From NCBI RefSeq assembly GCF_910594005.1, contig NC_057818.1:57920001-57984000 (forward strand): a DNA stretch of 64,000 bases. The letters are read 5' to 3'. This document shows, one piece after another, positions 30,070 to 43,135 of this stretch. Under the pieces are notes generated by a model. That model saw nothing but the letters and a program-made list of their open reading frames with translations. It did no database searches and was not told the DNA's origin. The translations under genes were made by a program, and so were the position numbers. Position 1 is the stretch's first letter, and every line of letters starts with the position of its first letter. The DNA is from Cervus elaphus. Lineage: Eukaryota; Chordata; Mammalia; Artiodactyla; Cervidae.

Positions 30070-31524
30070 AAATGTAAGGAATGTGGCAAAGGATTTCCTC
30101 ACAGCCATCACCTCACTCACAATCAGAGAATTCATACTGCAGAGAAACCCTAGAAATGAATCAGTGACAAAAACATTGGTCCTAAATATACAATGTTGAA
30201 AAAACGAGTGTTTTCTTTGGAAAGATACATGAATGAAATAAAAAAAAGTAGAGAACTGCTTAATCAAACATCAAATGTAACTCAATACCAGAGAATTCAT
30301 ACTAGAAAGCATGTCATCAGTACCACTTTTGTTGAATTACTCTAAGCAGAAACACTGTAGCAAGTATTCCATAAGTAAAACACATACAAAATTGATATGT
30401 TAGTATGGATCGCAAGATGAAGGGGTGGATATTTGCAGAGGTATAATTATTATTAATGTATCCTTGCTTATGTTGACGTTATTTGAGATTATTAAGGAAC
30501 CAAAACGAATGTAATTCAACTCTCAAATTACTACATGCTGTGATTTGTTTCTACTTTATATATAAACTTATGTTTTTTATGGTTGTTGCCCAATGGTAAG
30601 AGAAGCCCTTCTGTATTAAGTGGGAATCATTTACATTTATTCTCCAATTTATAAGATTTAGAACAGAGTCGTGTTATATACACACTGAAGCTCTGAATGG
30701 AGGTATTTGTCACTGATGTCAAACACCTCTGTGGTCACCATGATGTAAGTGTTCAGGGAATAATTCAAAGTAAGACAGAAGTTTGCTCTAAGTTTTCAAT
30801 AATTATGTCACTTGCTCTCTAAGCATAAAAGGATAGTTCATGAAAATTGAAGGTATTTTTATAACATCAACATAGAGAAATCATGCATATTATCTGGCAG
30901 GCTTGAAGGAAGGACACCTTCTCTTCTATCTGATGTAAGTATAGAAAACTCTTTCTGGAAAAGTCATATTAATATAATTAATATCCATCCATGTTTGGTA
31001 AATTAGCCTCCATTTTATAAACCATATAAATCACATTCTCAGATCATTTCATCAGAGAAACAGGACAGTTTTTAGAAGCTTGTAATGTGTATTTTAATCA
31101 AGGATCAAACAACAATTGTAAAAGGTTTTATTCTATCTGTAAAATTAATGTACCTTAATTAATAAAAGTGAATGGTTTTTCAGTGTTACAATTGATGTGG
31201 AATGAATGAAAGGTTAACGCACCACCAGCATTAACCTCTCCCACCTATTTAAGGTTGCAGGAAAGGTAACTTAATGATAAACTATTTGAAGCACAGGGGG
31301 ATGGCATCTGTAGAAATTAGTTCCTTACTGCCATTAAACCTCTCATAACTTCATATATTTCCCACCATTTCTACATTGTATCTCCTCTCCAATTTTTATC
31401 TACATGGACATCGTGGTGGTTCTAATAAGAAGGATCATACAGAGTACTGTTGAGAGCTCCCCTGAACTGCTCCATGCTGTTGCTGCCTCAGCATCTGTCT
31501 GGGGAGCAGGCAGCCTGCAGGTCC
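30070..31524 (+). other. Gene 1 3' untranslated and downstream region
   Basis: It begins with one more finger-coding unit (KCKECGKGF, then HNQRIHTAEKP) in frame after the stop, then non-coding DNA shared with unit 2. AATAAA signals at 30237-30242 and 31161-31166 are candidate polyadenylation sites. Confidence 0.5.
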
Positions 31525-32374
31525 TTGAACTCACACCAGCCAGTCCTGTGAGCACCTGCACTAGATGACCCCTTCCTTGGGACCAGCAGTCTTGCTGAAC
31601 CCCAGGGTCTACTGCACAGGCCCCCCCTTCAGTGACACCCTCAGAGCTCCGCAAAATCATGCTCGTCTTTGTTTGAATGGACCCATCCACACTCAGCGTG
31701 TGGGGTCCAGAGCAGTTCACCCAGGGTCAGGTCTGAACCCCAAGTACTGGAATTTTCTCTGCCTGGTTCTAGCCTTGACCTTCCTCAGGGGACCTCAAGG
31801 CTTGCTGTGAGTTCTCTGAGGACCTAGAGTCATAAACTCACCTGCTGCAATTGTCCTTTGTTCTTCTTTTAGCTAAAACTTTTCAGGGGCTCATTTAAGC
31901 AAATGTAAGTTTAACAAAGTCACAAAAAGAATAATCAACAGCCATGATGGGAAAATTCTGAACCAAGATTTATAAAATCTTACCCTGTATCATTCTTAGC
32001 ACATGTGTCTTGTAAGGCTTAAAGGAACTGTTTTCTCATGGCTTTCTCATACTTTGAATGCAATATATAAATATCTGAAGATATATACATAATATGATTT
32101 ATATAACAACATTGATTACAGGATATAAATATCTGAAGGTATACATGTTAGCAGTGAGAAAACCAAGAAGGAATATGTGAGTGTATGTGTATTCTTACAC
32201 ATTTAACTTAGAGAATTTAGAAATGCCAGATCAAAACTGGTCATTTCAGAATTGCAGATGATTTACTAAAAACTATAAAACTTGTCAATTTGTCGATTAA
32301 TCTGTTTTGTCTACTTTTCATGGAATTCATTTCCTTAAATGCCAGGAGGTTATGTTTTTTAAGGAACTTCAACA

Positions 32375-32592
32375 CCATCCTCCCTCATGACTGCACCAGT
32401 TTACATTCCCTCCAGCCATGTAGGAGGTTCCCTGATCTCCAAGCCCCTTCAGCGTTTGTGATATTATTAGTGGGCTTTTTGCTCATTGTTATTCTGACTG
32501 GCATGTGGTGATACATCCCTGTACCTTTGTTCTGCATTTCTTATTGTTTAGCGGTGGTGAGCATCTTTCTTTTGCCTCCTGCCCATCGAAAA
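32375..32592 (+). mobile_element. Old L1 fragment, unit 2
   Basis: Counterpart of 7595-7815 with the same landmarks. Confidence 0.65.
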
Positions 32593-32760
32593 GAATAAGC
32601 TGCCCCGCCCAGCCTCAGCAGCTGTGGGGCACAGGCTTAGTCTCCCCACAGCATGTGGAGTATTCCTGGCCCAGGGATGAGGCCCTTGTCCCCTGCAGTG
32701 TCAGATGGATTCTCCACCCCTGGGTGACCAGTCTGTTTAGCTTTTTCCCCTTTGGGACAA

Positions 32761-32985
32761 ATATATATATATATATAATTTATTTATTTATTGGAATATA
32801 ATTGCTTTACAATATTGTGCTATTTTTGCTGTATGAAGTCATCAGTCAGCTGTAAGTATACATAAGTGTTCTCCCTCTTGGCCCTCCCTCCCGTGGTCGC
32901 CGTTTCACCCCTCTCCTCAGCACAGAGCATCAAGCTAAACTCGCTGTGGTAAACAGCAGCTTCCCACCAGCTACCTATTTTAACC
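32761..32985 (-). mobile_element. L1 3'-end fragment with short (TA)n, unit 2
   Basis: Counterpart of 7984-8212. The TA run is only about 17 bp here (32761-32777). Confidence 0.65.
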
Positions 32986-32986
32986 A

Positions 32987-33345
32987 CCAGTTCAGTTCAC
33001 TTGCTCAGTCGTGTCTGACTCTTTGAGACCCCATGGAGTGCTGCACGCCAGGTCTCCCTGCCCATCACCAACTCCTGGAGCTTGCTCAAACTCATGTCCA
33101 TTGAGTCAGTGATGCCATCCAACCACCTCATCCTCTGTCGTCCCCTTTTCCTCCCCCTTTCAATCTTTCCCAGCATCAGGGTCTCTTCAAATGAGTCAGT
33201 TCTTCACATCAGATGGCCAAAGTATCGAACTTTCAGCTTCAACATCACTCCTTCCAATGAATATCAGGACTGATTTCTTTAGGATGCACTGGTTGGATCT
33301 CCTTTTAGTCCATGGGACTCCCAAGAGTCTTCTCCAAAGTTTTAT
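32987..33345 (-). mobile_element. BovB LINE fragment, unit 2
   Basis: Counterpart of 8213-8565. Confidence 0.85.
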
Positions 33346-33589
33346 CCACGGTGGTGTATATATGTCAATGGTCCTTTCAATTGGTCCCCCTCTTCTCCTG
33401 CTGTGTCCATGTCTGATCTCTATATTTGTGCAAATATTGTCTTAACAGATATGTATGGAATTTAAAATATGGTATTGATGAGCTTATTTACTGAGCAGGA
33501 ATATAGGCGCAGAGGTAGTTCTTAAGCTTTTGCATGTTAAGCTTTCAAGGCATAAAATACATTGACAATCATTCCATGCATTTGATGGT

Positions 33590-34140
33590 TGTAGCCATGT
33601 GTTCTGGGAAACAAACTGACTCAGAAGGACAATGCAGATAGTGGAGTGCAGTTTATTACACCGGCGGGGCCAAGGCACAGTCTCCTCTTAGCCAAGGACC
33701 CTGAACAGTTTTTGTGAAAACTGTATATACCCTCGTGAACTTGCTCAAACCCACCTCCCCAAATTCCTTGAAACTAGTCTGGACAAGGTAAAAGAGAGAT
33801 ACGATCAAAGTTAACCCATGATTCATGTGTCACAAGACTAAATGAACAGTGGATATTTATCAACAGGCCTGTGGTCATAGCCCGATAAACAGAATGGAAT
33901 TCACTACTTTGTTCTGTTACAGAGATAATTAACATATTCTTTTATGCAACAGAGTCCAAGTACAAGTCCTGAGGCTCTTTTATGAGTGGGCGGGGTGGGA
34001 TCTGATTTTCCATTGGTATGCCATTTCTACAGACACCGGGGCGCAAAGTTCAGAATCAAGTGGGAGGGTGACCCTGCGTGTAGCCTAATGCTCACAGCCT
34101 GGCCTAAGACGGAGTCCAGCTCTGTCTGTTTCCTCCTTCA
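33590..34140 (-). repeat. Solo LTR of a class I ERV, unit 2
   Basis: Counterpart of 8819-9369 with the same ends and flanks. Confidence 0.8.
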
Positions 34141-34221
34141 TTACTAAGTGAAAGAAGCCCATTTGAAAATGCTACAAAAAGTAGGATTTCTACAATATGA
34201 CTTTTGGTGTAGGTAAATGTT

Positions 34222-34437
34222 CTTATGTGTGCTCAGTTGTGTCTGAGTATCTGTGATTCCAGGGGCTGTAGCCTGCCAGGCTCACCTCTGTCCATAGATT
34301 TCCCAGGAAAGGATACTGGAGTGGGTTGCCATCTCTTCTTCCAGGGGATCTTCCTGACCCAGGGGTTGAACCCGCATCACATGGATGTCCTGCATCTGCA
34401 GGCAGATTCCTCATCACTCAGTCACCTGGGAATCTAG
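34222..34437 (-). mobile_element. Bov-tA-type SINE, unit 2
   Basis: Counterpart of 9451-9665. Confidence 0.85.
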
Positions 34438-34941
34438 TAAGAAATATAGAAGAGATTTAAAAGGTCCATGATTCCTGTGGGTTTCAAAAGAGGGACTATG
34501 AATATCCTAAGTCTAGAGAATTTTAGGACCATGAAATAATTTGTGTTAAACTGTCATGATGGACACATGTTATTAAACATTTATCTAGAGGTATGGAGTG
34601 CACATTCCTACAAGAGGAACAAAGGGGTAAACTAGAGAGTTGATCTCTTTACTGCCCATGTAGATTCATCAGTGGTAACAAATGCTCACTCTGGTGGGGA
34701 AGGCTAAGTAGGGAGATTGTCCACATGTGGGAACAAGAGGTATATGGGAAATGTCATACTTTATTCTCATTTCTGCTCTGAAACTAAATCTTGTACAAAG
34801 TTTGTACTGGTGAATGCAGACTGAATATTTTTTAGAATACATAATATGAGAAAGATCAATATGTTTCTATCTTTAATTTTTCCTTGGTCATTATACTTTA
34901 AAGATGTGGGAAAATAGAGCTCTCTAAATGGAGCAGACAAG

Positions 34942-35394
34942 TGAAAGAAAAATTTAAAACAACTCCATTTTAGATACCATTACAATTCTGAGCGAGAACC
35001 CCTCCCGAGAAGAAGAGAAAAAAACTTCGTCAAACCAACCAATCTGAAGGAGACGAGTTACCCTCCACCCCTAGGCAATCGAGAAGGGCGGGAGAAGTCC
35101 CTCACCCCACCCCCATCCCACCAAGACTTCCTGCTTCCCCGGCTGCACAGTATACACTAGCCGATCCCCCTAAGTTTTCCTTCCCGCGCACCGTAGGAAT
35201 TAGCCAATCCCCTTAAGCTTCCCTTCCCGCCGTCCCTGCTAGACAGGATAAAAGAGACTCGCCACTTTCTCTCGGGGCTCCTTCACCATTGTGTGAAGAG
35301 GGTCCCTGCTCCAGCTTGTAATACAGTTCCTCACTGCTTTTGCATCCATGCGCGGCTCCTGTCGTGTTTGGAGGAATTCCGCAATCCGGGTACA
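34942..35394 (+). repeat. 5' LTR of the tRNA-Pro type relic
   Basis: It starts tgaaagaaaaatttaaaac and ends 'gcaatccgggtaca'. It carries a TATA-like aggataaaag at about 35246. It is unrelated by eye to the other LTRs in the window. Confidence 0.75.
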
Positions 35395-35399
35395 ATATA

Positions 35400-35417
35400 T
35401 GGGGTCTCGTCCGGGAT
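35400..35417 (+). other. Primer binding site, tRNA-Pro type
   Basis: TGGGGTCTCGTCCGGGAT, one base different from the common tRNA-Pro PBS of gammaretroviruses. Five bases separate it from the LTR end. Confidence 0.85.
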
Positions 35418-38400
35418 CCCCCGAGCCCTTCAGGACCCGCGCTTCGGAGGACGAACGGCCGGTAAGCAATAACAGCAGGTGCATCTGTATCAAAGGGGGC
35501 CCAATCTGTATCTGTCTATAGCTGGAAATTAAACCTAGGCGGACGCGCCGATAGTGGTCTCCAGCAGTGGGCCGGAGGAGACGTCTTCCAGCTCCCACTC
35601 TGTAGTCCCGTATATATATATACCTGTGCGGGGACTACTCTGTACTTTCTTTCTCGGGATTGCGCGCTCTGTTATTTGTCTGGTGTGTTGTCTTGTTTGT
35701 TCATTGTGTGACTGACTGACGAGGGGACAGGCCCAATCTAGATGCTCTCCGCTTACCTTAATAACCGGATTCAGGGTCCAGAGTACTCAGGGGCCAGCTT
35801 GTCTGCCAATGGACCAGACCCAGCGGCCGCAAATGGGACCCTTTTGTCCCTGGTCTCCTCCTGACGCAGACAACTGGCCAGAGTGCCCCGACCGGTAAGG
35901 AACATGAGACTTTATTGACCTCTCTCCCCTTCCCTCTCTCTTTCCTCTCCTTAGCCATTCCTATCCTTCCCGTTTTTCTAGTCCCCCGGTCCTGGATGCA
36001 GGAATCTGGTCGAAGGGCCTCAGCTTGAGTTGAGGGTTGGAGACTGATCACCTCCTCTGGGCAGAGAACTCGAATTTTCTGATCTGGTTTCTGGCAGGGC
36101 CGAGTTCCAGTCCTCCCTTTTCTGGAAGCCCAGGGAAAAGTCCCGTAATGCCTGGGTGTCTGGAGGTGGCAGGAGACGTCTTAAGTCCACCCCTTTTGCC
36201 CCTCTTTCCCGCCTCCTCCTCCTTCTTCTTTCAACCTGGCTTTTTTTCCTCCTTTTAAAATCTTTGAAGACATCTGAAGTTTTGTGTCTCTGTAGAAGGT
36301 TTTCTGAGAGACTGTATTCTTGTATTTAAGGGAGTGTCTGATGAAGACTTCCAGGTTTATATGTGTGTTTTAACTCTGTTCTGTGTTGTGATTTGTGACA
36401 GCTATTTTGCTTTGTCTGACCAACATTTAGACCTGCCGCCATTTTGTTAAAACTTGATTTTCTTTCCCTGTGCCTTGAGACCAGGGCTCTCAAGAACACT
36501 TATTTAGACCATCTGAGACTGAGAGAAAAAAAAAAGAAAAAAAAGCCTTTTAAAATGTTATTTGTTTAAATTTTATATTGTAATATCTAATTTATGACCA
36601 AACTTAGAAAATGAAGATAGATCTTGCCCTGTGTCTGTCTAAATATGTTTTGGTATGTCTTTGTCTCTGAAAAATATTTTTAGGTTAATTTGTAAATGGC
36701 TTAAATTTTAAGCCAATTTAATTGGCTTAAAAAAGGGGGGGGTAAGCGCTTACAAATCTAATAATTCTAAATTAAACAATAAATTCCAGGTTCAGGTGAA
36801 CTGAGAGATATTCAGTATTAAATACCTGATATTAATGTTTGTTTGTTTGTTGCCCTATCTAATACAGACATGTCTTAGAGTAATTAACATTAAGTGAAAT
36901 ATTTTCATTGTACCTAGGTTTAATATAAGTTAAATATTATACCTGTTACAAGTTTGTCGACAAAGAAATTACCTTGAGTAAAAAAAAAAAAACTTGTAAA
37001 AAATGTAAATGAGGTATGAGTTTGTATATAAACTCTATTAAAAATAATTATTCCTTAAGAATATCTATTTAAAATAGTCTCTCCAGATTAGGGTAACTTG
37101 AATTTCTAAGGGTTGTGCTAAACTAAGTATTGAAAGTCTATTAAATAATTAGGTCATTGCCAAATGAAATAAGATTTTGAAACATTTACTACTAAACACT
37201 GATTTCCTTTTACAGAAAAACTAAAGAGATTTGGGACTATAAATGAATAATGTTTGATGCCATCCTAAAATGTTTTAAGAAAACAAGGGTTTTAAAAATT
37301 ATCACTGGCATTTATGCTCACCAATCTATAAAATGCTAATATAAAAGTTAGCTCTTGGTTGCTAAAAGAAAGCAAGAAGTATGCTTTCAGTAAAAAAAAA
37401 AAGTGTTAAAAAATACTAAAAAGAGTTATGCATGATCAAGATTTTCTAAAATTAGATTACAATTAGTTAAATAAATAGATTTTGTTATAAATGACACAGT
37501 CATAAAAAACTGGTTAGAGCCAATTAGGTAAAGCTTTTAATTAATCTTTTCGATAAAACTTCCTGAATCGAATTCTTTTAAATTTCCCTTGACATCTAGC
37601 TAGCTTTGGGGTGTTTCAGAGGGCCCCTGAAACATCCCAAAGAGAGATATTAAACTGTTTATTTGGTTGGTTAAATTAAAAAAAAAAAAAAAAGAGTTCA
37701 CCTAGATTTGTTAGGCAAAATCTGTGATAAGCCTTTGGTGTGAGTTTCCCAGCCCTGTTTTATATTAAAAGTTCAGTCTGAGATCCTACAAGTGTTTCAG
37801 CAAAATAAAAAGTCTATGATCAATTCTGTTATGTGATATTAATGTAAAAGTTTGTTTCTGAAGCTTATCTCAGTAATCTATCTTTGGATGACGATCAGAT
37901 GCCTGATGACCTGCAAGCAGGACTGAAAAAAGACAATTTAAGAGACTGTCTCCAACCTGGATAAGAGGACTTTTTATCAGGTACTCTTAATTAGCTCATG
38001 CACAATAAAACTAAAGAGAAATTAACTCTTAGATTAATTCCCATTTCCAGAGGCCCCTACACTGGACTGGTCTATAGAAAAGACAGCTGACCTGATCTCA
38101 CCTTAAAATGATGCTCAAACAGGAAATACTACAGTACACCAGAATGAAAAGACAACGACATCAGAGGTAGACAGTTTGTCCAAGATGCTGGACCTGATTC
38201 ATATGATCGTTTATAGTGTTCTCTTGACTTCTTAGACCTTTGTGTATAAATCAAATGCTTTTCTATCATAGGCCTGATTCTATGCCAGTTTTAAAAATCA
38301 ATCCAATTGTTGGGTTTGTGGCCAATCACCTGTATCTAGTTCTGGGTTACTTTGGTAAATTTCTCTACTACAAGACTCTAACTGGTTGACCCTGAAAAAA

Positions 38401-40647
38401 TTAACTTGAAAAAATTATAGTCATATTCAGGTCACTGTGATATTACTAGATGAGATCCCCTCACCAGGCCAATTAATAATGCCTACTCTGACTCTGGCCA
38501 TAAATTTGAGCCTTTTTCTATTCCTGAAGCTCAATCAGAGCAAAAAAAAAAAAAAAAAAGGTTTTTAGCAAAAGAAAAAAATCTCCCACAATTATAAGAT
38601 AAATTTATATAGATAACACCAGGCTATGGTAATTTAGGTTTAAAGTCTCCTCTGTGTTAAAAACAATTAAATCATACTAAAAATAATCAGTCTAGTAACA
38701 CTAGAAAACTGGGCTGTGTGCCTTATAGATGGTGGTGCTAATGTATAATTTCTCTGAAAGATAAATGTTCGTGCAGAGTAGACTAAGTCAGATGACCTGA
38801 GATATACTGGGCTACATCTAATAGAAGCTCGTACATCTTACTCGTGACTTTGCTAGTACTGCTGGCGATGTTCTCTGTATTTCACCTGTTTTACAAAATT
38901 GCCATTTCTTACAGTGCCAAATGTGTGACTGAGGCCTCTGATAACATAATATATAGTTCCCTATGAGATCAATAATGATGGCAGTGTAACTCTAGATATG
39001 AGAAAAAAACAACAAGAGGGAATGTTTTCCTGGACCAAGAGGCTAGTAAGACAGGTGGTCCAGAGAATTTTAGATACTGTTTTATGGCCTAGTCCAGTAA
39101 CAGCACATTGAGTGGCCAGTCAACAAAATCTTTGCCAAACCTGAGAATAGACATTCTCAGCACCATGGGATAAAATGGTCATGAAATGCCCCCCTCAAAG
39201 TCGTGGTCAAGTTTATGAACAAAAAGGGGCTCTGCCAACTGAAGATTGACACTTGCCATCTACAGCTACAGCGATTATATCATGGCCACTGCAACTGCTG
39301 ACTTTCAACGGCCCTGAAAGGAGTTCAGGGTGAAGATCAAGAATGAGACACTCGATGCTCTGGAAAAAACTGTCAGAACAGGCCTTCAGATAGTTAGATC
39401 TTTTCAAGAGAATTTATGAGTCCCAATTCTTGCATCTTCTCATACCTAGAGAAACACTGACATCATTAATGGTGCCATCTGCTTTGGCTATTAAAAAATT
39501 TTACAATTAAAAGTCAAAATAGAGTACTCAGCGATGGTTCAGACATCCTGGGAAATAACCAGGTGTTACTATGAGTGCAATTTCAGATTAGACATTGTAT
39601 TGCTAAACACTTGAGTTTTCTGAGTCGTGTCAGGCTTTAATGCCACCATTCTCAAAACAATGTCTGCTAGAAGCTAGTAACTTCTACCTTACTTTTTATA
39701 AAACTAAGCAACTGGCCACCTGGCTAAAAGTCTCCCCAAAGTGCCAGGTCCAGACTGGGTTTCAGGCCTATTCTTCTAAAAAAAAAAAAAAAAAAAAAAT
39801 ATTTTGTCTATTAAAACTCCAGTTATCCCTTCTCCAGCTACTACTAACTGGGTATGTTACAACAAAATGGCAGACCAAGGGATTGAGATTTTAATCATAC
39901 AAGGCTCAGGTCTAAGACTTGAGCCCCGTTTTGACAAATATCACAGTCATAGTTGCCCTGTTCCCTAAATTAAAACTGAGCAGGACTCTGTGGGGTGGCA
40001 ACTCTGGAGTACAGATCTGCTGTACTGTAAAATATAGGCTTTATTCAGCCTCCTTCACCTTCCCTGAGTTCCAAAGGGTAGATTCAAACAATTGCTAATC
40101 AAGAAAGGAAAAAAATACAAAAACAGAGGGGAAACAATCAAATGGTGGTACAGCCTTGAGACGGGTCCTGGTTCCTACTCAAAGAAATATGTATAACAAT
40201 GTCTTTGAGTTCTTCTACAGAACTGGAGCCCATCCAGGTGAAAGATGGTAACTTCAGACTAAACACAAGATTCCTAGAACACAGCTCTGTTGCTTGACCA
40301 CCAGCCAATCATCCCAGCGGTGCCCCCTGTTTCTGGGGACCAGTGATGACCATCCTGTTAGGTCTCCTGTTTGGCCCCTGTCTATTTTATCTCTGAGAGG
40401 CGCCAACAGTTTCAAACTAAGTTCCTGTTATTATAAGACTACAAGCTGGTTTCAGATATAAAACACCCCAACTTAGATCAGGTAGAGAGAGACTTCTGCT
40501 CTGCTAGGCAGGCCTACGCCCAGGCACAGCAGGAATAAATTACAGAAGAAAGAGACCTCCGCCCCAATTCCCAAAAAGCATCTTGAGTATGAAGTCTCTC
40601 AAGAGAGAGTTAATAAGAAAAACACACTGCCTGTCCGTCCACCGTCC

Positions 40648-41065
40648 ACCTGGAAGGGAAAGTCCGTGAAAATAGAACAAAGGAAGGTCCGACGACCAGA
40701 GTGAGAACCTCATGTAAAACAAACAACGCTCCTGCCTAGGCCCGATTTACATAACAGAGGCCCAGGGGCAGAGAAACATATAAAAAGAGGAGTCAAAGCC
40801 CTCTTCCTTCTTCTCTCTCTCTCCCCCCCGCATGATGGGGCGATCTTCTCTTTGTGTCTTGGGAATCGACATGTCCTCACAACTCGAAGATGGATTTTCC
40901 GGCTATTATCTAAATAAATAGAGCTGTAACACTGATTTATTTAAGAGCTATAACACGGTCTGTCCTCCGAGAGCCGTGGCCCGCCAAGGGGCTTTAATGT
41001 CCGTCACTCCAAATTTTTGTTGTGACGAGACAAAGAACCGAAGAACCGACAGTCGCGTGACAACA
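40648..41065 (+). repeat. 5'-truncated LTR, unit 2
   Basis: Counterpart of 11870-12280. The right flank (ttgttaggatacaaaacag) is the same as in unit 1. It differs from the unit 1 copy by roughly 10-15% by eye, clearly more than the adjoining flank. Confidence 0.65.
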
Positions 41066-41527
41066 TTGTTAGGATACAAAACAGAGTAAGTATATATGAA
41101 ATGAATTTTGCATAAAACTGATATTTTTTATGTTAGGTTCAAGTTAGAATTTCCTTGTTTTTTCTGACATGCCCAGGTTCTGATAGTGCATCTTCCGTGT
41201 GATCCATTTACACCATGACATATGATCTCCACTGGCTCTGGTGATTTCTCTGAGATTATCAGGCTATAGAGTTCATTTTTTTCCCCTCTGTCTTTAGACA
41301 AGGCTGTGGAAAAATGGAATGAGGAACATGTGAAAACCCTCACAGTTAATGGAGAAACTCCACATCTTGGTTTCTCTTTGCTTTGGAAAATGAACACTCA
41401 CTGTGTTGATGATAGAAACTGGGTTTTGGGAGTGGGAGTTTTCATCACTCAAGCCCAAGTGTGATGTTTCCAGTACACTCCTCGCTCATATCATAGACAT
41501 AGTCTTCCTATTCACATTTTTGCACTT

Positions 41528-41774
41528 TTTTTGTTTTTTGCCATCTATTTATTTATTTATTTTATTATTAGTTGGAGGCTAATTACTTCACAACATTTCA
41601 GTGGGTTTTGTCATACATTGATATGAATCAGCCATAGATTTACACGTATTCCCCATCCCGATCCCCCCTCCCACCTCCCTCTCCACCCGATTCCTCTGGG
41701 TCTTCCCAGTGCACCAGGCCCGAGCACTTGTCTCATGCATCCCACCTGGGCTGGTCATCTGTTTCACCATAGAT
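41528..41774 (-). mobile_element. L1 insertion specific to unit 2
   Basis: A reverse L1-type 3' segment (gttggaggctaattacttca, 'ctctgggtcttcccagtgca') with T-rich left end. Flanked by 14-bp repeats acatttttgcactt at 41514-41527 and 41775-41788. Unit 1 has the uninterrupted site near 12735. Confidence 0.85.
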
Positions 41775-42144
41775 ACATTTTTGCACTTCTTTATCAAAAT
41801 ATTTGCAACAATTCTATTGGTGCTAATCTGTTTTCACCTGTGTTGAATTTCTAAGATACAGCTCAACAAAACGATACAGTTTTTCAAGAAATAAAAGTTT
41901 CATAACCAAGAGCTCTAATTTATCTTATACCATTGTATATGTTTGCACCCTAGTGTATTTAAAATATACAAAGAATATCATCCACAAGTAGATGTATATA
42001 TTTTAACCCATTAAAAAGAATCTTGATTTCATTGACATGAATAGGAAAGCCTGAAGTGAACTGAACATGAACTGATTTTATTGACATGAATATTGATTTT
42101 ACTGACATAAATATGAATGAACTCAGCTGAACTGAACTGAACAT

Positions 42145-42830
42145 GAATCAGTTCAGTTCCGTCGCTCATTCGTGTCTGACTCTTTGCGACCCCATGAACC
42201 GCAGCATTCCAGGTCTCCCTGTACATCACCAACTCCTGGAGTTTACCCAAACTCATGTCCATTGAGTCAGTGATGCCATCTAACCATCTCATCCTCTGTC
42301 GTCCCCTTCTCCTCCTCCCTTCAATCTTTCCCAGCATCAGGGTCTTTTCAAATGAGTCATTCGCATCAGATGGCCAAAATATTGGAGTTTCAGCTTGAAC
42401 ATCCGTCCTTCCAATGAACATCCAGACTGATTTCCTTGAGGATGGACTGATTGCATCTCCTTGCAGTCCAAGGGACTCTCAAGAGTCTTCTCCAACACTA
42501 CAGTTCAAAACCATCAATTCTTCTGTGCTTAGCTTTCTTTATAGTCTAACTCTCACATCCATACATGACTAGTGGAAAAACCATAGCCTTGCCTAGATGG
42601 ACCTTTGTGGACAGAGTAATGTTTCTGGTTCTTAGTGTGCTGTCTAGGTTGGTCATAACTTTCCTTCCAAGGAGTAAGCATCTTAATTTCGTGGCTGCAG
42701 TCACCATCTGCAGGGATTTTGGAGCCCCCAAAAAGAAAGTCAGCCACTGTTTCCACTCTTTCCCCATCTATTTGCCATGAAGTGATGGGGCCGGATGCTG
42801 TCATCTTAGTTTTCTGAATGTTAGCTTTTC
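42145..42830 (-). mobile_element. BovB LINE fragment, unit 2
   Basis: Counterpart of 13108-13795. Confidence 0.9.
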
Positions 42831-42949
42831 TTTAATAGTGTTAGTAAGTATATAGTCAATTAAATATATGTCTCTTTGCATGAAAATGTTACATATTTTT
42901 TTTTTTCTTGTTTTGGTATTCTTCCCAGTTATATAAAGTTCTTTTAAAA

Positions 42950-43135
42950 AAAATACACGTATTTATGTTTGGCTGAGTTGTGTCTTGGCTGTAGCCTACA
43001 GAATCTTGGAGCCATGTGGGAGACTTTGTTGCAGCAGGCAAACTTTAGCTGTGGGTGTGGCATCTAGTTCTCTAACAAGGGACTGAACCCAGCCCCCTGA
43101 CTTGGGAGCTAAGACTACCAGGGAAGACCCTAGAA
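42950..43135 (-). mobile_element. CHR-type SINE, unit 2
   Basis: Counterpart of 13922-14101. Confidence 0.65.

Larger units (their letters stand above)
34942..40648 (+). mobile_element. Class I ERV relic of tRNA-Pro type, lacking its 3' LTR
   Basis: A 453-bp 5' LTR (34942-35394), a PBS and a long AT-rich interior without long frames. Recognisable env remnants are CWVC codons at 38308-38319 (NCWVCGQSPVS) and a membrane-span segment at 40334-40396 (WGPVMTILLGLLFGPCLFYL). I see no gag, RT or integrase motif between the leader and env. No copy of the 5' LTR is found at the right end; instead the element runs into a different, 5'-truncated LTR at about 40648. It replaces unit 1 positions 10168-11868. 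Confidence 0.75.

Noticed and set aside
35239..35598. A 119-codon minus-strand frame in unit 2
   Set aside because: It lies across the LTR and leader of the tRNA-Pro type relic and has no protein motif.
34942..41065. A simple complete provirus with 5' LTR 34942-35394 and 3' LTR 40648-41065
   Set aside because: The two LTRs are not alike in body, promoter region or ends, and the right one has a counterpart in unit 1 without the internal sequence.
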